This document shows positions 15,812-25,245 of a stretch of 36,513 nucleotides of DNA, in pieces. The notes beneath the pieces are model-generated. The model saw nothing but the letters and a program-made list of their open reading frames with translations. It did no database searches and had not been told where the DNA came from. The stretch's first letter is position 1. Every line of letters begins with the position of its first letter. Position numbers and translations under genes: made by a program. The DNA is from an uncultured Faecalibacterium sp. (lineage in GTDB: Bacteria > Bacillota > Clostridia > Oscillospirales > Ruminococcaceae): the NCBI GenBank assembly GCA_900539945.1, contig UQDV01000026.1, positions 1-36,513 on the forward strand. The letters are read 5' to 3'.

Positions 15812-15829
15812 GTTATCATCGTTTTTCCT
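15800..15829 (-). pseudogene. Remnant of the toxin gene's 3' end
   Basis: In the toxin frame this encodes RKNDDNKKD and the stop, matching the end of the toxin at 10305-10442. Similarity stops near 15828, and an in-frame TAA lies just upstream. The rest of the gene, its leader and its promoter are missing; the upp terminator begins 15-20 nt away. Confidence 0.75.
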
Positions 15830-15844
15830 CACAAATTACAACAT

Positions 15845-15874
15845 AAAAGGAGCGGCTCCGCGGGGAGCCGCTCC
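15845..15874 (-). terminator. Intrinsic terminator of the tsaE-tsaB-upp unit
   Basis: GGAGCGGCTCC pairs with GGAGCCGCTCC, followed by TTTTATGTTG on the minus strand, 26 nt past the upp stop. Confidence 0.85.
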
Positions 15875-15899
15875 CTTTGTGTTATGTGTGCAATCAAAT

Positions 15900-16526
15900 T
15901 TACTTGGTGCCGTAGATACGGTCGCCGGCATCGCCCAGACCGGGAACGATGTAGCCGTTCTCGTTCAGGTGGTCGTCCTGTGCACCGAGGTAGATGTCCA
16001 CATCGGGGTGTGCCTCGTGCAGGGCCTTGATGCCTTCCGGAGCAGCGATCAAACCGATGAACTTGATGCGCTTTGCACCGTGCTTCTTGATCTGGGTGAT
16101 GGCGTCAATGGCGCTGCCGCCGGTTGCCAGCATCGGGTCCAGGACCAGAACGTCGCGCTCTGCAATGTCCTTGGGCAGCTTGCAGAAGTACTCCACGGGC
16201 TGCAGGGTCTCCTCGTCGCGGTACAGGCCGATGAAGCCGACCTTTGCGGCGGGCAGCAGGGTCAGCATGCCGTCCAGCATGCCCATGCCGGCGCGCAGGA
16301 TGGGCACCAGAGCCAGCTTACGGCCTGCCAGGACCTTGGTCTTTGCCATGGTGATGGGAGTTTCGATCTCCACTTCCTCCAGAGGCAGGTCACGGGTGGC
16401 TTCGTAGCACAGCAGAGTCGCGATCTCGCCAACAAGGTCACGGAACTCCTTGGTGCCGGTCTGTTTGTTGCGCAGGATGCTGATCTTGTGCTGCAACAGC
16501 GGATGCTCAACGATCATCGGGGTCAT
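15900..16526 (-). CDS. upp: Uracil phosphoribosyltransferase
   Basis: A 208-residue salvage enzyme converting uracil and PRPP to UMP. The PRPP-binding motif [18 protein letters not shown] and the C-terminal [13 protein letters not shown], which binds uracil, are intact. The ATG at 16526 follows AAGGAGCG; the frame is open further upstream but without a site. It lies 49 nt downstream of tsaB, probably in the same transcript, and ends at a strong terminator. The pairing with tsaE/tsaB is by position only. Confidence 0.96.
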   Translation of the reverse strand: MTPMIVEHPLLQHKISILRNKQTGTKEFRDLVGEIATLLCYEATRDLPLEEVEIETPITMAKTKVLAGRKLALVPILRAGMGMLDGMLTLLPAAKVGFIGLYRDEETLQPVEYFCKLPKDIAERDVLVLDPMLATGGSAIDAITQIKKHGAKRIKFIGLIAAPEGIKALHEAHPDVDIYLGAQDDHLNENGYIVPGLGDAGDRIYGTK

Positions 16527-16575
16527 AAAAACACGCTCCTTATTTTCAATAGATCCATTTCTATCGGATACGACG

Positions 16576-17283
16576 TTATGCTTTTGCGGCAGCCTCGGCG
16601 GCAAGGCGCTCGGCGCGCTCCCGCTCGGCCTGGCTCAGGCGGTGGTAATCCGGCAGCAGAGCCTCCGGCAGAACTGCCTGTCCGGCTTCGGCCATCTGCT
16701 TGGCCACCAGTGCCACGGCAGCGGCCCGGCCGCCCCGCAGGGCCGGGGGCGTTTCGAGCACCCCCGGCACACTGCCGTATTTATTATAGCACAGAGATGC
16801 GCCATCACCAACAAAAAACAGGGGTTTTTTGCAATTTTCTACAAATTGGGCAAGGTCTGCCACGGCGCGGGCATCGTCCTCCAGCAGGCGCTGGTGGGTG
16901 GCCAGATCAAACGCAGCGCTGTACACCTGCGCGCGGCGGGCATCCAGTGCACAGAGCACCGTGCCCTCGCCGGTGTGGGCTGCCGCCAGTGCTTCCAGCG
17001 TGGAAACCGGCGCGCACAGCGTCTCCCGGGGGAAGGCCAGGCCTTTGACAGCGGCCAGACCGATGCGCAGGCCGGTAAAGCTGCCGGGGCCGGCGTTCAC
17101 GCCATATAGGTCGATGTCGGCGCAGGTCATGCCGCAGGTTTTCAGGCAGGTATCGATCATCGGCATCAGCGTCTCGCTGTGGGTCATGCCCGCGTCCAGA
17201 TAGACCTCGTACAGCAGGCGGTCATCCTGCAGCAGGGCCACGCCCGCCGTCTTTCCGGCGGTGTCCACGGCCAGAATGTTCAT
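16576..17283 (-). CDS. tsaB: tRNA threonylcarbamoyladenosine synthesis protein TsaB
   Basis: A 235-residue ASKHA-fold protein that scaffolds TsaD for making t6A37 in ANN-decoding tRNAs. The N-terminal [16 protein letters not shown], the HSETLMPMI segment and [19 protein letters not shown] are characteristic. The ATG overlaps the tsaE stop by four bases (ATGA), so the two are coupled. No tsaD or rimI follows in this window, unlike many Firmicutes where the genes cluster. Confidence 0.93.
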   Translation of the reverse strand: MNILAVDTAGKTAGVALLQDDRLLYEVYLDAGMTHSETLMPMIDTCLKTCGMTCADIDLYGVNAGPGSFTGLRIGLAAVKGLAFPRETLCAPVSTLEALAAAHTGEGTVLCALDARRAQVYSAAFDLATHQRLLEDDARAVADLAQFVENCKKPLFFVGDGASLCYNKYGSVPGVLETPPALRGGRAAAVALVAKQMAEAGQAVLPEALLPDYHRLSQAERERAERLAAEAAAKA

Positions 17284-17705
17284 ACCTCTACCCCCTCGAT
17301 GGTGATCTTGCGGGTATTCTCATCCACCCGCTCAATGTTCACATGGATCGGCTGTTCCAGTGCCAGCAGGTCGGCAAAATTCTCGCTCCACTCTGCCGCC
17401 ACGATGGCCCCCTGATCCAGATAGTCATAGAACCCGGCCGCGCACAGATCGTTCTCGGTGGAAATGCGGTACAGGTCAAAGTGGGCCAGCGGCCGCGGCC
17501 CGCGGTAATAGTTCACGATGGCAAAGGTGGGGCTGCTCACCGGGTCGGTGCAGCCCAGGCCCTCGGCCAGACCCTCGGTAAAGGCCGTTTTGCCTGCGCC
17601 CAGCCCCCCGGTAAAGGCAATGAGTGCCCCGGGCTGCAGCACAGTCGCCATGCGCTTGCCCAGCGCCAGCGTCTCGGCGCGGGAATGGGTGATGTATTCT
17701 GCCAT
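17280..17705 (-). CDS. tsaE: tRNA threonylcarbamoyladenosine synthesis ATPase TsaE
   Basis: A 141-residue P-loop ATPase needed for t6A synthesis with TsaB/TsaD. Visible are Walker A GGLGAGKTAFT (about 34-44), SSPTFAIVNYY and the HFDLYR motif. The ATG at 17705 follows GGGAGGG; the longer frame would cross a terminator and promoter. It is the first gene of the tsaE-tsaB-upp unit, and its leader starts with a terminator-like hairpin. Confidence 0.94.
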   Translation of the reverse strand: MAEYITHSRAETLALGKRMATVLQPGALIAFTGGLGAGKTAFTEGLAEGLGCTDPVSSPTFAIVNYYRGPRPLAHFDLYRISTENDLCAAGFYDYLDQGAIVAAEWSENFADLLALEQPIHVNIERVDENTRKITIEGVEV

Positions 17706-17726
17706 GGAGTTTCCCTCCCAATCATC

Positions 17727-17754
17727 AAAAAAGGATGGCAGTGCTCTGCCATCC
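17727..17754 (-). terminator. Intrinsic terminator between the caspase-like gene and tsaE
   Basis: GGATGGCAG pairs with CTGCCATCC around AGCA, followed by TTTTTT. It sits 45 nt past the upstream stop but also just after the tsaE -10, so the tsaE transcript would begin with this hairpin. Confidence 0.85.
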
Positions 17755-17757
17755 CTT

Positions 17758-17786
17758 AGTATAGTATACTTTTTGCAAAAGCGCAA
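17758..17786 (-). promoter_or_regulatory. tsaE promoter
   Basis: TTGCGC (17781-17786), 17-bp spacer, TATACT (17758-17763). A second, overlapping TATACT is at 17763-17768. Confidence 0.6.
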
Positions 17787-17798
17787 TGCCAGCTTTGC

Positions 17799-18992
17799 TC
17801 AGGCAGCCTGCTGCGTGCTGTCGGCCGCAGCCTGCACGGCCCGCAGCCGGGCATCCTGATTGCCGCTCAATACCGGGAAAGACGCCACCGCGTGGGGCCG
17901 CCGCCCGCCCTGATTGTTGTACCAGATGATATCATCCGCACCGTACAGGTTCAGGCCGAAGTCCACGGCTTCGCGCACCGTATCTCCCGCCAGCAGGCGG
18001 TTCACAGTCGCCCACAGCATGCTGCGGGAGTACACCGTGTACACATTGTTCACATAGCCCACCACACAGGCCGCACCGCCGGACAGCAGCGCATCCGCCA
18101 TGGAAGTGTCCAGATGCCCGCTCTTGCCGTAGAACTCACAGGTCTCCGACAGAATGATCGTGTCCTTCAGCGCACCGCTGCGATAAGCCGCCCGGAAGAA
18201 CCCCGCCGTGACGGCATAGGCCCCGTTCACCTTTATGATGCGGTGGTTCAGCAGGTCCATGCCGTAGCGCAGATCGTTCCAGAAGGTGGATTTCTCGGTC
18301 AGCAGCAGCACAGGCGCGGTGGCCGTGCGCTTCCACAGCCAGCCGTACTCGTAAGTATAATAGGCACCGTGAGTGCTCAGTACGCACAGGTCGTAGTTGT
18401 TCATGCGGCGCAGATCGGCCACAGTCACCGTCGTGTCCAGTTTAGTGTCCAGCCCCACCGAGGTCCAGTAGCTCTGCATATAGGCGTAGTTGGGGTAGCG
18501 GCTGCTGTTGACCGTGTCGTCAAAGGCATAGTACAGCATCGCGGTGCCATAGGTGCCGTTCTGCGCGGTCTGCTGTGCTGCCTCTGCCAGCTGCAGGTCG
18601 GCAGCGGTATTTTCCTCATCCGGGTCCTCCAGCAGGATGCCGCCCAGCGCGCCGCAGCTGTAGGAGAAGCTCACCATGCCGTTTTCCTCGTCGGCATAAA
18701 TGGAGCCCTTTGCCACCAGCCCCTGCTGCACCAGGTCGTCCAGCTGTTCCAGCGCCGCTGCCTTGCGGTCCGCCGCCGACATGGCGGCGTAGTCCGCACT
18801 GTCGGTCAGGGCGGTAACGGCGGCGTCTGCCTGCTGCATCTCGGTCGCTTCCGAAGCGGTCAGGCTCTGCACCGGTGCGGCAGTATCCGCGTCCGGCTCT
18901 GCAGCCCATGCGGCCGGCACTGCCAATACCAGCAGCACCACGGCGCACACCGCGCAGAGCAGGCGGCGGGGCATCGTTTGTTGTTTCATCAT
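17799..18992 (-). CDS. Secreted protein with a caspase/CHAT-like (clan CD) peptidase domain
   Basis: A 397-residue protein with a signal peptide (about 1-31, ending PAAWAA) and an Ala/Asp-rich helical stretch (about 35-95). The C-terminal domain (about 145-350) has the clan CD pattern: a beta strand ending LCVLSTHG (His208), a later strand ending IILSETCEF (Cys285), then ADALLSGGAACVVGY and a VREAVDFG segment as in CHAT/gingipain-type domains. It would be an extracellular cysteine peptidase, though target and activation are unknown. The ATG at 18992 follows AAGGA by 7 nt. It has its own promoter and terminator. The family call rests on the His/Cys pattern only, so activity is not certain. Confidence 0.65.
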   Translation of the reverse strand: MMKQQTMPRRLLCAVCAVVLLVLAVPAAWAAEPDADTAAPVQSLTASEATEMQQADAAVTALTDSADYAAMSAADRKAAALEQLDDLVQQGLVAKGSIYADEENGMVSFSYSCGALGGILLEDPDEENTAADLQLAEAAQQTAQNGTYGTAMLYYAFDDTVNSSRYPNYAYMQSYWTSVGLDTKLDTTVTVADLRRMNNYDLCVLSTHGAYYTYEYGWLWKRTATAPVLLLTEKSTFWNDLRYGMDLLNHRIIKVNGAYAVTAGFFRAAYRSGALKDTIILSETCEFYGKSGHLDTSMADALLSGGAACVVGYVNNVYTVYSRSMLWATVNRLLAGDTVREAVDFGLNLYGADDIIWYNNQGGRRPHAVASFPVLSGNQDARLRAVQAAADSTQQAA

Positions 18993-19116
18993 TTTCCCAT
19001 CCTTCAGGAGCTGCACACATCCTCCGTGCGCCCCGTTCCCGGCACAAGTGCTGCCTCCTCGTCCGCCGCTTCGGGCGCGGCCGGCACAGGTGGCAAACCC
19101 CACTTCTGCCAACTTC

Positions 19117-19145
19117 ATTGTAGAAGCTCCCCCGCCCTTTGTCAA
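19117..19145 (-). promoter_or_regulatory. Promoter of the caspase-like gene
   Basis: TTGACA (19140-19145), 17-bp spacer, TACAAT (19117-19122). The leader is about 118 nt. It stands back to back with the promoter at 19187-19215. Confidence 0.8.
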
Positions 19146-19186
19146 GCGTCCGCACCCGATTTTGCAAAGCTGTCACACCCTGTTTC

Positions 19187-19215
19187 TTGCAATGGCCGGG
19201 CAGAGTGTGTATAAT
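19187..19215 (+). promoter_or_regulatory. Promoter of the SEDS gene
   Basis: TTGCAA (19187-19192), 17-bp spacer, TATAAT (19210-19215), about 80 nt ahead of the start codon. Confidence 0.8.
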
Positions 19216-19292
19216 AAGGATAAACTGGGGTCATATTGCTCGGTGCTGTGTGAGTTCCGGTGTCATCTGCTGATCAGAAAGGATGTGCTTCA

Positions 19293-20510
19293 TTGGAAAG
19301 CATTCGACAATATTGGAAACGGACTGACAAGGTCTACCTGCTGCTGTGCATCTTCAGCAGCACCATGGCGGTGCTGGCACTGGCGTCCTGGGCCGCCAAA
19401 CAGGGCAACGGGTTTGCCACCGACGCGGTCACCGGCCAGATCACCGGCATCGGCGACTACCGCCGTGCGCTGGTGCAGGCCGGTGCGGCCGGCATCGGTC
19501 TGGTCATTGCTCTGCTGCTGTCCTGCATCGACTACCGCAGCCTTGTCAAGGTGTGGCCGGTGCATGTGGTGCTGACCTGGGGCCTGGTTCTGCCCACCCT
19601 GTTCATCCGCAACGTTTCGGTCGGCCCGCTCACCATCGGCTACAACGCCGGTGATACCGACAACTACTCCTGGTACAAGCTGGGCGGCTTTACCTTCCAG
19701 CCCACAGAGCTGGCCAAGATCAGCTTCATCCTCACCTTTGCCATGCATCTGAACAACGTCCGCAGCCGCATCAATGAGCCAAAGGAACTGGCCAAGCTGC
19801 TGCTGCACCTGCTGGTGCCCATTGCCATCATCCATGTGCAGGGCGACGACGGCACCGCCATCATCTACGGCATCATTGGCTGCAGCATGATGTTTGCGGC
19901 AGGCCTGAGCTGGAAGTATATTCTGGGTGCCGCAGCAGCAGCCGGTGCAGCGGTAGCGGCGGCCTTCGCCTTTTTCAGCGACAAGATCGGCAAGGGCTAC
20001 CAGTGGTACCGCATCCTGGCCGTTATTGACCCGGAGAACACCACCGGCTGGGCCCCCAGCGAAGCGGTGTGGAAGAACATCATCTACCAGCAGCAGCGCG
20101 GAGAGATCGCCATCGGCTCCGGCGGCATCTTCGGCAACGGGCTGTTCGGCGGCCGGTACTACAGTGTACCAAATGCCCACAACGACTTTATCCTGAGCTG
20201 GATCGGCAATTCTGCCGGTTTTGTGGGCTGCTGCGTGGTGCTGGGCGTGCTGTTCGCGCTGGTGGTCAAGACCTTTGCCACCGGTGCCCGCAGCGAAGAT
20301 CTGCTGGGCAGCTACATCTGCGCCGGCATCGGCGGAGCCCTGATGGCCCAGATCGCGGTGAACGTGGGCATGAACCTGCGCCTGCTGCCGGTCATCGGCG
20401 TCACGCTGCCCTTCTACTCCGCCGGCGGCAGTTCGGTGCTGATGCTGTACATCTGCGTCGGACTGGTGCTCTCGGTCTACAGTCACAACACCAAAAGCCT
20501 GTTCGGCTGA
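19293..20510 (+). CDS. SEDS-family peptidoglycan polymerase (RodA/FtsW type)
   Basis: A 405-residue integral membrane protein with about ten helices. The loop HVQGDDGTAIIYG matches the conserved QPDLGTA region with the catalytic Asp, and the C-terminal LPVIGVTLPFYSAGGSSVL is the SEDS signature. It should polymerise lipid II with a class B PBP, in elongation or division. TTG at 19293 is preferred because AAAGGA lies 9 nt upstream; GTG at 19260 would give 416 residues but has no clear site. No mre, ftsZ or class B PBP gene is nearby, so RodA and FtsW cannot be told apart here. Confidence 0.9.
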   Translation: MESIRQYWKRTDKVYLLLCIFSSTMAVLALASWAAKQGNGFATDAVTGQITGIGDYRRALVQAGAAGIGLVIALLLSCIDYRSLVKVWPVHVVLTWGLVLPTLFIRNVSVGPLTIGYNAGDTDNYSWYKLGGFTFQPTELAKISFILTFAMHLNNVRSRINEPKELAKLLLHLLVPIAIIHVQGDDGTAIIYGIIGCSMMFAAGLSWKYILGAAAAAGAAVAAAFAFFSDKIGKGYQWYRILAVIDPENTTGWAPSEAVWKNIIYQQQRGEIAIGSGGIFGNGLFGGRYYSVPNAHNDFILSWIGNSAGFVGCCVVLGVLFALVVKTFATGARSEDLLGSYICAGIGGALMAQIAVNVGMNLRLLPVIGVTLPFYSAGGSSVLMLYICVGLVLSVYSHNTKSLFG

Positions 20511-20527
20511 CCGGTTCCCGGTCCTTC

Positions 20528-20560
20528 ACGGACGAAGCATTCTGCTTCGTCCGTTTTTTT
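20528..20560 (+). terminator. Intrinsic terminator of the SEDS gene
   Basis: ACGGACGAAGCA pairs with TGCTTCGTCCGT around 3 nt, followed by seven T. Confidence 0.9.
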
Positions 20561-20590
20561 GTTGCGGTACGATTCCTTTCGGCGTCATTA

Positions 20591-20654
20591 GCAACAAAAA
20601 CGCAACATTTTTAGTGACATTTTTGTTGCAAAATCGTCTGTTTTGTGCTAAAAT
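20591..20654 (+). promoter_or_regulatory. Sugar-transferase promoter with GTTGC/GCAAC repeats
   Basis: TTGCAA (20626-20631), 17-bp spacer, TAAAAT (20649-20654). A 10-bp inverted repeat, GCAACAAAAA (20591-20600) and TTTTTGTTGC (20620-20629), overlaps the -35. Further GTTGC copies occur at about 20561, 20679 and 20700, two of them as GTTGCGGTA. This looks like an operator cluster. Confidence 0.6.
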
Positions 20655-20751
20655 GAAGGCAAAAACAGAGTGCACTTCTGTTGCGGTATATCAAATGATT
20701 GTTGCACTTTGTCCGTCTTGATTTTTCGCACACATTCAGGAGGGGATTCGT

Positions 20752-21519
20752 ATGGCAACTCTGCGGGTTCATGATTCAACGGAATATTGGAAGAAAACAG
20801 ATCTGATGGTAAAACCGGCCTCCTACCCCATGGCGGTCGGGTATGACGTTCCCAGCGTCGACACGATCCGTCGGCCTCTGACGCTGGATCTTTCCGAAGT
20901 CTCCCACGAGGATCGGGTCTACTGGGCGGTGCGCCGGGCACAGGATATTCTTTTGTCCTCGCTGGCGCTGGTGGCGCTTTCGCCTCTGCTGCTGATCACC
21001 TATGCGGCCATCTGGATCGACAGCCCCGGTGCCAGCCCCATTTTCACCCAGCAGCGGGTAGGACGCAACGGCAAGCTGTTCAAGATGTACAAGTTCCGCA
21101 CCATGTGCCCGGACGCAGAACAGAAGCTCAAGGACCTGATGGAGCACAATGAGAAGGACGGCCCTGTGTTCAAGATGAAGAACGACCCCCGCATCACCCG
21201 GGTGGGCAAGTTCCTGCGCAAGACCAGCATCGACGAGCTGCCCCAGCTCTTCAACGTGCTGAAGGGCGAAATGAGCATCGTCGGCCCGCGCCCGGCACTG
21301 CCCCATGAGGTCACACAGTATACCGCCTATGAGTGGCAGCGGCTGTATGTGACCCCCGGCCTGAGCTGCTACTGGCAGATCGCACCCCATCGCGACCAGC
21401 TGAGCTTTGAAGAGTGGATGGACCTGGACATCAAGTACGTCCACGAGCGCAGCTTCCAGGTGGACTGGAAGATCATCTTCCGCACCTTCCGCTCCATGCT
21501 GTTTGGTCATGGCGAATAA
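20752..21519 (+). CDS. Undecaprenyl-phosphate sugar transferase (bacterial sugar transferase family)
   Basis: A 255-residue polyisoprenyl-phosphate sugar-1-phosphate transferase that would load the first sugar onto undecaprenyl phosphate for a polysaccharide or glycoprotein. One hydrophobic segment (about 66-87, ILLSSLALVALSPLLLI) precedes the catalytic domain with FTQQRVGRNGKLFKMYKFRTM-type residues, the DPRITRVGKFLRKTSIDELP block, GEMSIVGPRP and TPGLSCYWQI. The ATG follows AGGAGGGG. A ~65-residue soluble N-terminal stretch precedes the membrane segment. No other polysaccharide gene adjoins it, so it is an orphan initiator with its own promoter and terminator. Confidence 0.9.
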   Translation: MATLRVHDSTEYWKKTDLMVKPASYPMAVGYDVPSVDTIRRPLTLDLSEVSHEDRVYWAVRRAQDILLSSLALVALSPLLLITYAAIWIDSPGASPIFTQQRVGRNGKLFKMYKFRTMCPDAEQKLKDLMEHNEKDGPVFKMKNDPRITRVGKFLRKTSIDELPQLFNVLKGEMSIVGPRPALPHEVTQYTAYEWQRLYVTPGLSCYWQIAPHRDQLSFEEWMDLDIKYVHERSFQVDWKIIFRTFRSMLFGHGE

Positions 21520-21529
21520 CATCGTATCG

Positions 21530-21578
21530 CAAAAAATCCCCGTTGTGCAGTTCACAGCTGCACAGCGGGGATTTTGTT
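21530..21578. terminator. Intrinsic terminator of the sugar transferase
   Basis: AAATCCCCG-x-TGTGCAG pairs with CTGCACA-x-CGGGGATTT, with T-rich flanks on both strands. Confidence 0.85.
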
Positions 21579-21601
21579 GTTTGTGGGGGATGATAAACCC
21601 C

Positions 21602-21722
21602 TTCCGTCATCGCTGATGCAATGCCGCCTCCCTCTCAGAGGGAGGCTTTGGCGTTGCAATAAGACGGAAAAGGCTCTTCCTCCGGGGAGCTGGCAAACCC
21701 GCAAGGGTTTGACTGAGGGCGT
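21602..21722. repeat. Palindromic intergenic repeats downstream of ilvD
   Basis: A long imperfect hairpin (about 21602-21670) has TTCCGTC/GACGGAA outside, GCAATGCC/GGCGTTGC in the middle and GCCTCCCTC/GAGGGAGGC at the tip. After it, GGGGAGCTGGC, an AAACCC/AGGGTTT stem and TGAGGG form a unit related to the one between ilvC and ilvD. It may act as the ilv operon's 3' end. Confidence 0.65.
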
Positions 21723-21724
21723 TT

Positions 21725-23383
21725 TTACTTCAGCACGGCGCCCAGGTTTGCACTGGTGACCATGCGGGCATAGCGGCTCAGCCAGCCGGTCTTGATGTTG
21801 GGTTCCGGAGCCACATACTTTGCCTTGCGCTCGGCCAGCACCTCGTCGGACACCTCCAGCGTGATCTTGGCGTTGGGAATATCAATTTTGATGATATCGC
21901 CCTCTTCGATCAGGCCGATGGGGCCGCCGGAAGCAGCTTCCGGGCTGACGTGGCCGATGGCAGCACCACGGCTTGCACCGGAGAAGCGGCCGTCGGTGAT
22001 CAGGGCCACGGTCTTGTCCAGCTTCATACCGGCCAGAGCGGAAGTGGGGTTCAGCATCTCACGCATGCCGGGGCCGCCCTTGGGGCCTTCGTAGCGGATG
22101 ACCACCACATCGCCCGGGACGATCTGACCGGCGTAGATGGCCGCAATGGCGGTCTCCTCGCTGTTGAATACACGGGCCGGGCCGGAGTGCTGCTGCATCT
22201 CCGGTGCCACGGCACTGCGCTTGACCACGCAGCCGTCCGGTGCGATGTTGCCCCACAGGATCTGCAGACCGCCGGTCTGGGAGTAGGGGTTGTCGATGGG
22301 ACGGATGGCCTTTTCGTTCAGGATATGGGCACCCTTGATGTTCTCGCCCAGGGTCTTGCCGGTGACGGTGGGCACATCCAGATCCAGCAGGCCCTTCTTG
22401 GCCAGCTCGGCCTGCACGGCGGGGATGCCGCCTGCGGCGTACAGATCCGGCATGTGGGTGGGACCGGCCGGGGCCAGATGGCACAGGTTGGGGGTCTTGG
22501 CGCTGATCTCATTGAACAGCTTCAGGTCGATGGGCACACCGGCCTCGTAAGCGATGGCCAGCAGGTGCAGCACGGTGTTGGTGGAGCAGCCCAGCGCCAT
22601 GTCGCAGGTCAGTGCGTTGCGGATGGAGCGCTCGTTGATGATCTGGCGGGCGGTGATGCCCTTCTTCACCATGTCCATGATGGCCATACCGGCGTGCTTG
22701 GCCAGCTGCAGGCGCTTGGAGTACACAGCGGGAATGGTGCCGTTGCCGGGCAGTGCGATGCCGATGGCCTCGCACAGGCAGTTCATGCTGTTGGCGGTGT
22801 ACATGCCGGAGCAGCTGCCGCAGCTGGGGCAGCAGTTGCAGGTGCAGTCCTCCAGCTGATCTTCGGTGATCATACCGGCCTTGTAAGCACCCACGGCCTC
22901 AAACATCTTGGACAGACTGACTTCCTCGCCGCCGTAGGTACCGGCCAGCATCGGGCCGCCGGAGCACACCACTGCAGGCACATCCATGCGGACGGCAGCC
23001 ATGACCATGCCGGGCACGATCTTGTCGCAGTTGGGCACCAGCACCAGGCCGTCCAGCTGATGGGCCATGAGCATGGTCTCCACGCTGTCGCAGATCAGCT
23101 CACGGGAAGCCAGGGAATACTTCATGCCCACATGGCCCATGGCAATGCCGTCGCACACGCCGATGGCCGGGATCAGGATGGGGGTACCGCCCGCCATCTC
23201 GATACCGGCCTTGACGGCATCGGCGATCTTATCCAGATTCATGTGGCCGGGCACGATCTCACTGTGGGCGCTCACCACGCCGATGAGCGGACGCTCCAGC
23301 TCTTCCGGGGTGTAACCCAGTGCATAAAACAGGCTGCGGTTCGGCGCACGCTCCGAACCCTTGGTCACGTTGTCACTTCTCAT
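21725..23383 (-). CDS. ilvD: Dihydroxy-acid dehydratase
   Basis: A 552-residue Fe-S enzyme of valine/isoleucine synthesis forming 2-keto acids. Cluster and metal-binding segments are visible: [11 protein letters not shown], the Cys-rich [20 protein letters not shown], and [19 protein letters not shown] near the C terminus. The ATG at 23383 follows GAGGA; the ORF opens further up into the repeat element and is not used. It is the last gene of the ilv operon and is separated from ilvC by a 143-bp palindromic element that may reduce its expression. Confidence 0.96.
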   Translation of the reverse strand: MRSDNVTKGSERAPNRSLFYALGYTPEELERPLIGVVSAHSEIVPGHMNLDKIADAVKAGIEMAGGTPILIPAIGVCDGIAMGHVGMKYSLASRELICDSVETMLMAHQLDGLVLVPNCDKIVPGMVMAAVRMDVPAVVCSGGPMLAGTYGGEEVSLSKMFEAVGAYKAGMITEDQLEDCTCNCCPSCGSCSGMYTANSMNCLCEAIGIALPGNGTIPAVYSKRLQLAKHAGMAIMDMVKKGITARQIINERSIRNALTCDMALGCSTNTVLHLLAIAYEAGVPIDLKLFNEISAKTPNLCHLAPAGPTHMPDLYAAGGIPAVQAELAKKGLLDLDVPTVTGKTLGENIKGAHILNEKAIRPIDNPYSQTGGLQILWGNIAPDGCVVKRSAVAPEMQQHSGPARVFNSEETAIAAIYAGQIVPGDVVVIRYEGPKGGPGMREMLNPTSALAGMKLDKTVALITDGRFSGASRGAAIGHVSPEAASGGPIGLIEEGDIIKIDIPNAKITLEVSDEVLAERKAKYVAPEPNIKTGWLSRYARMVTSANLGAVLK

Positions 23384-23403
23384 GGTATTGTCCTCTTTTC
23401 TGA

Positions 23404-23546
23404 TAAAACCCTCTCCGTCACGGCTGCGCCGTGCCACCTTTCCCGAAGGGGAGAGGTTTTTGCGGAGGAACTATAAGGTTTCCGTTTTCAACAAAAGCTC
23501 CCCCTTTCGGGGGAGCTGGCCGCCGAAGGGCGGCCTGAGAGGGTTT
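23404..23546. repeat. MITE-like palindromic element between ilvC and ilvD
   Basis: About 143 bp bounded by inverted AAAACCCTCTC and GAGAGGGTTTT. Inside are stems CACGGC/GCCGTG, AGCTCCCCC/GGGGGAGCT (23496-23517) and GGCCGCC/GGCGGCC. On the minus strand the AGCTCCCCC stem is followed by TTTGTTG, a possible partial terminator inside the operon. Its unit pattern, GGC-stem-TGA-GAGGG, recurs at 21698-21716 with a different stem. Confidence 0.7.
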
Positions 23547-23551
23547 TCCTC

Positions 23552-24622
<1,071 letters not shown>

Positions 24623-24657
24623 TTATTTTTTCGCTCACCGGGGAGCGGAAAAAACAT

Positions 24658-25230
24658 TCAGGTGCGTTCCGGGCAATGGGTGCCCGGCAGAGGGAGCTGG
24701 GCCGCGCGCACTTCCTGCGGCGGCTTCTGCATATGCTGGTGCATTCCGCCGCGTTCCAGCGCCGTGACGCCGGTGCGGCACTGTTCCAGGATCTCGTAGT
24801 CCTCAAACATCTTCAGGAAGGCGTCGATCTTGTCCGGCTTGCCGATCAGTTCAAACACCATGCTGTCCGGCGACAGGTCAATGATCTTGGCCTTGTAAAT
24901 GTTGGCGATCTCCCGCAGCTCGGCGCGGTTGTGCACGTCGGACGCCACCTTGAGCAGCAGCAGTTCCCGCTGGAGGGTCTTGTCCTTGTCCAGCACGAAC
25001 ACCTGCCGGGTCACTTCCAGACGCTCAGTCTGGAGGATGAGCTGCTTCAGGGCCCGGTCGTCACTGGTGATGGTCAGGGTGATGCGGCTGACGGCCGGGT
25101 CGTTGGTGGCCGAAACGGTCAGGGTGTCGATGTTGAAGCCGCGGCGGCAGAACAGGTTGGACACCCGGGCCAGAACGCCGCTCTGGTTGTCCACCAGCAG
25201 GCTGATGACCCTGCGCTGACTGGATTCCAT
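24658..25230 (-). CDS. ilvN: Acetolactate synthase, small regulatory subunit
   Basis: A 190-residue regulatory partner of IlvB that gives valine feedback. The N-terminal ACT domain reads VISLLVDNQSGVLARVSNLFCRRG and continues with FNIDTLTVSATNDP; the second domain (about 80-160) includes ELIGKPDKIDAFL. It has a ~25-residue tail after the usual end (from about GGMHQHMQ) that I cannot assign. The ATG follows AAGGAGGA, 15 nt after the ilvB stop. It could also be named ilvH. Confidence 0.95.
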   Translation of the reverse strand: MESSQRRVISLLVDNQSGVLARVSNLFCRRGFNIDTLTVSATNDPAVSRITLTITSDDRALKQLILQTERLEVTRQVFVLDKDKTLQRELLLLKVASDVHNRAELREIANIYKAKIIDLSPDSMVFELIGKPDKIDAFLKMFEDYEILEQCRTGVTALERGGMHQHMQKPPQEVRAAQLPLPGTHCPERT

Positions 25231-25245
25231 ATTGCTGTGTCCTCC

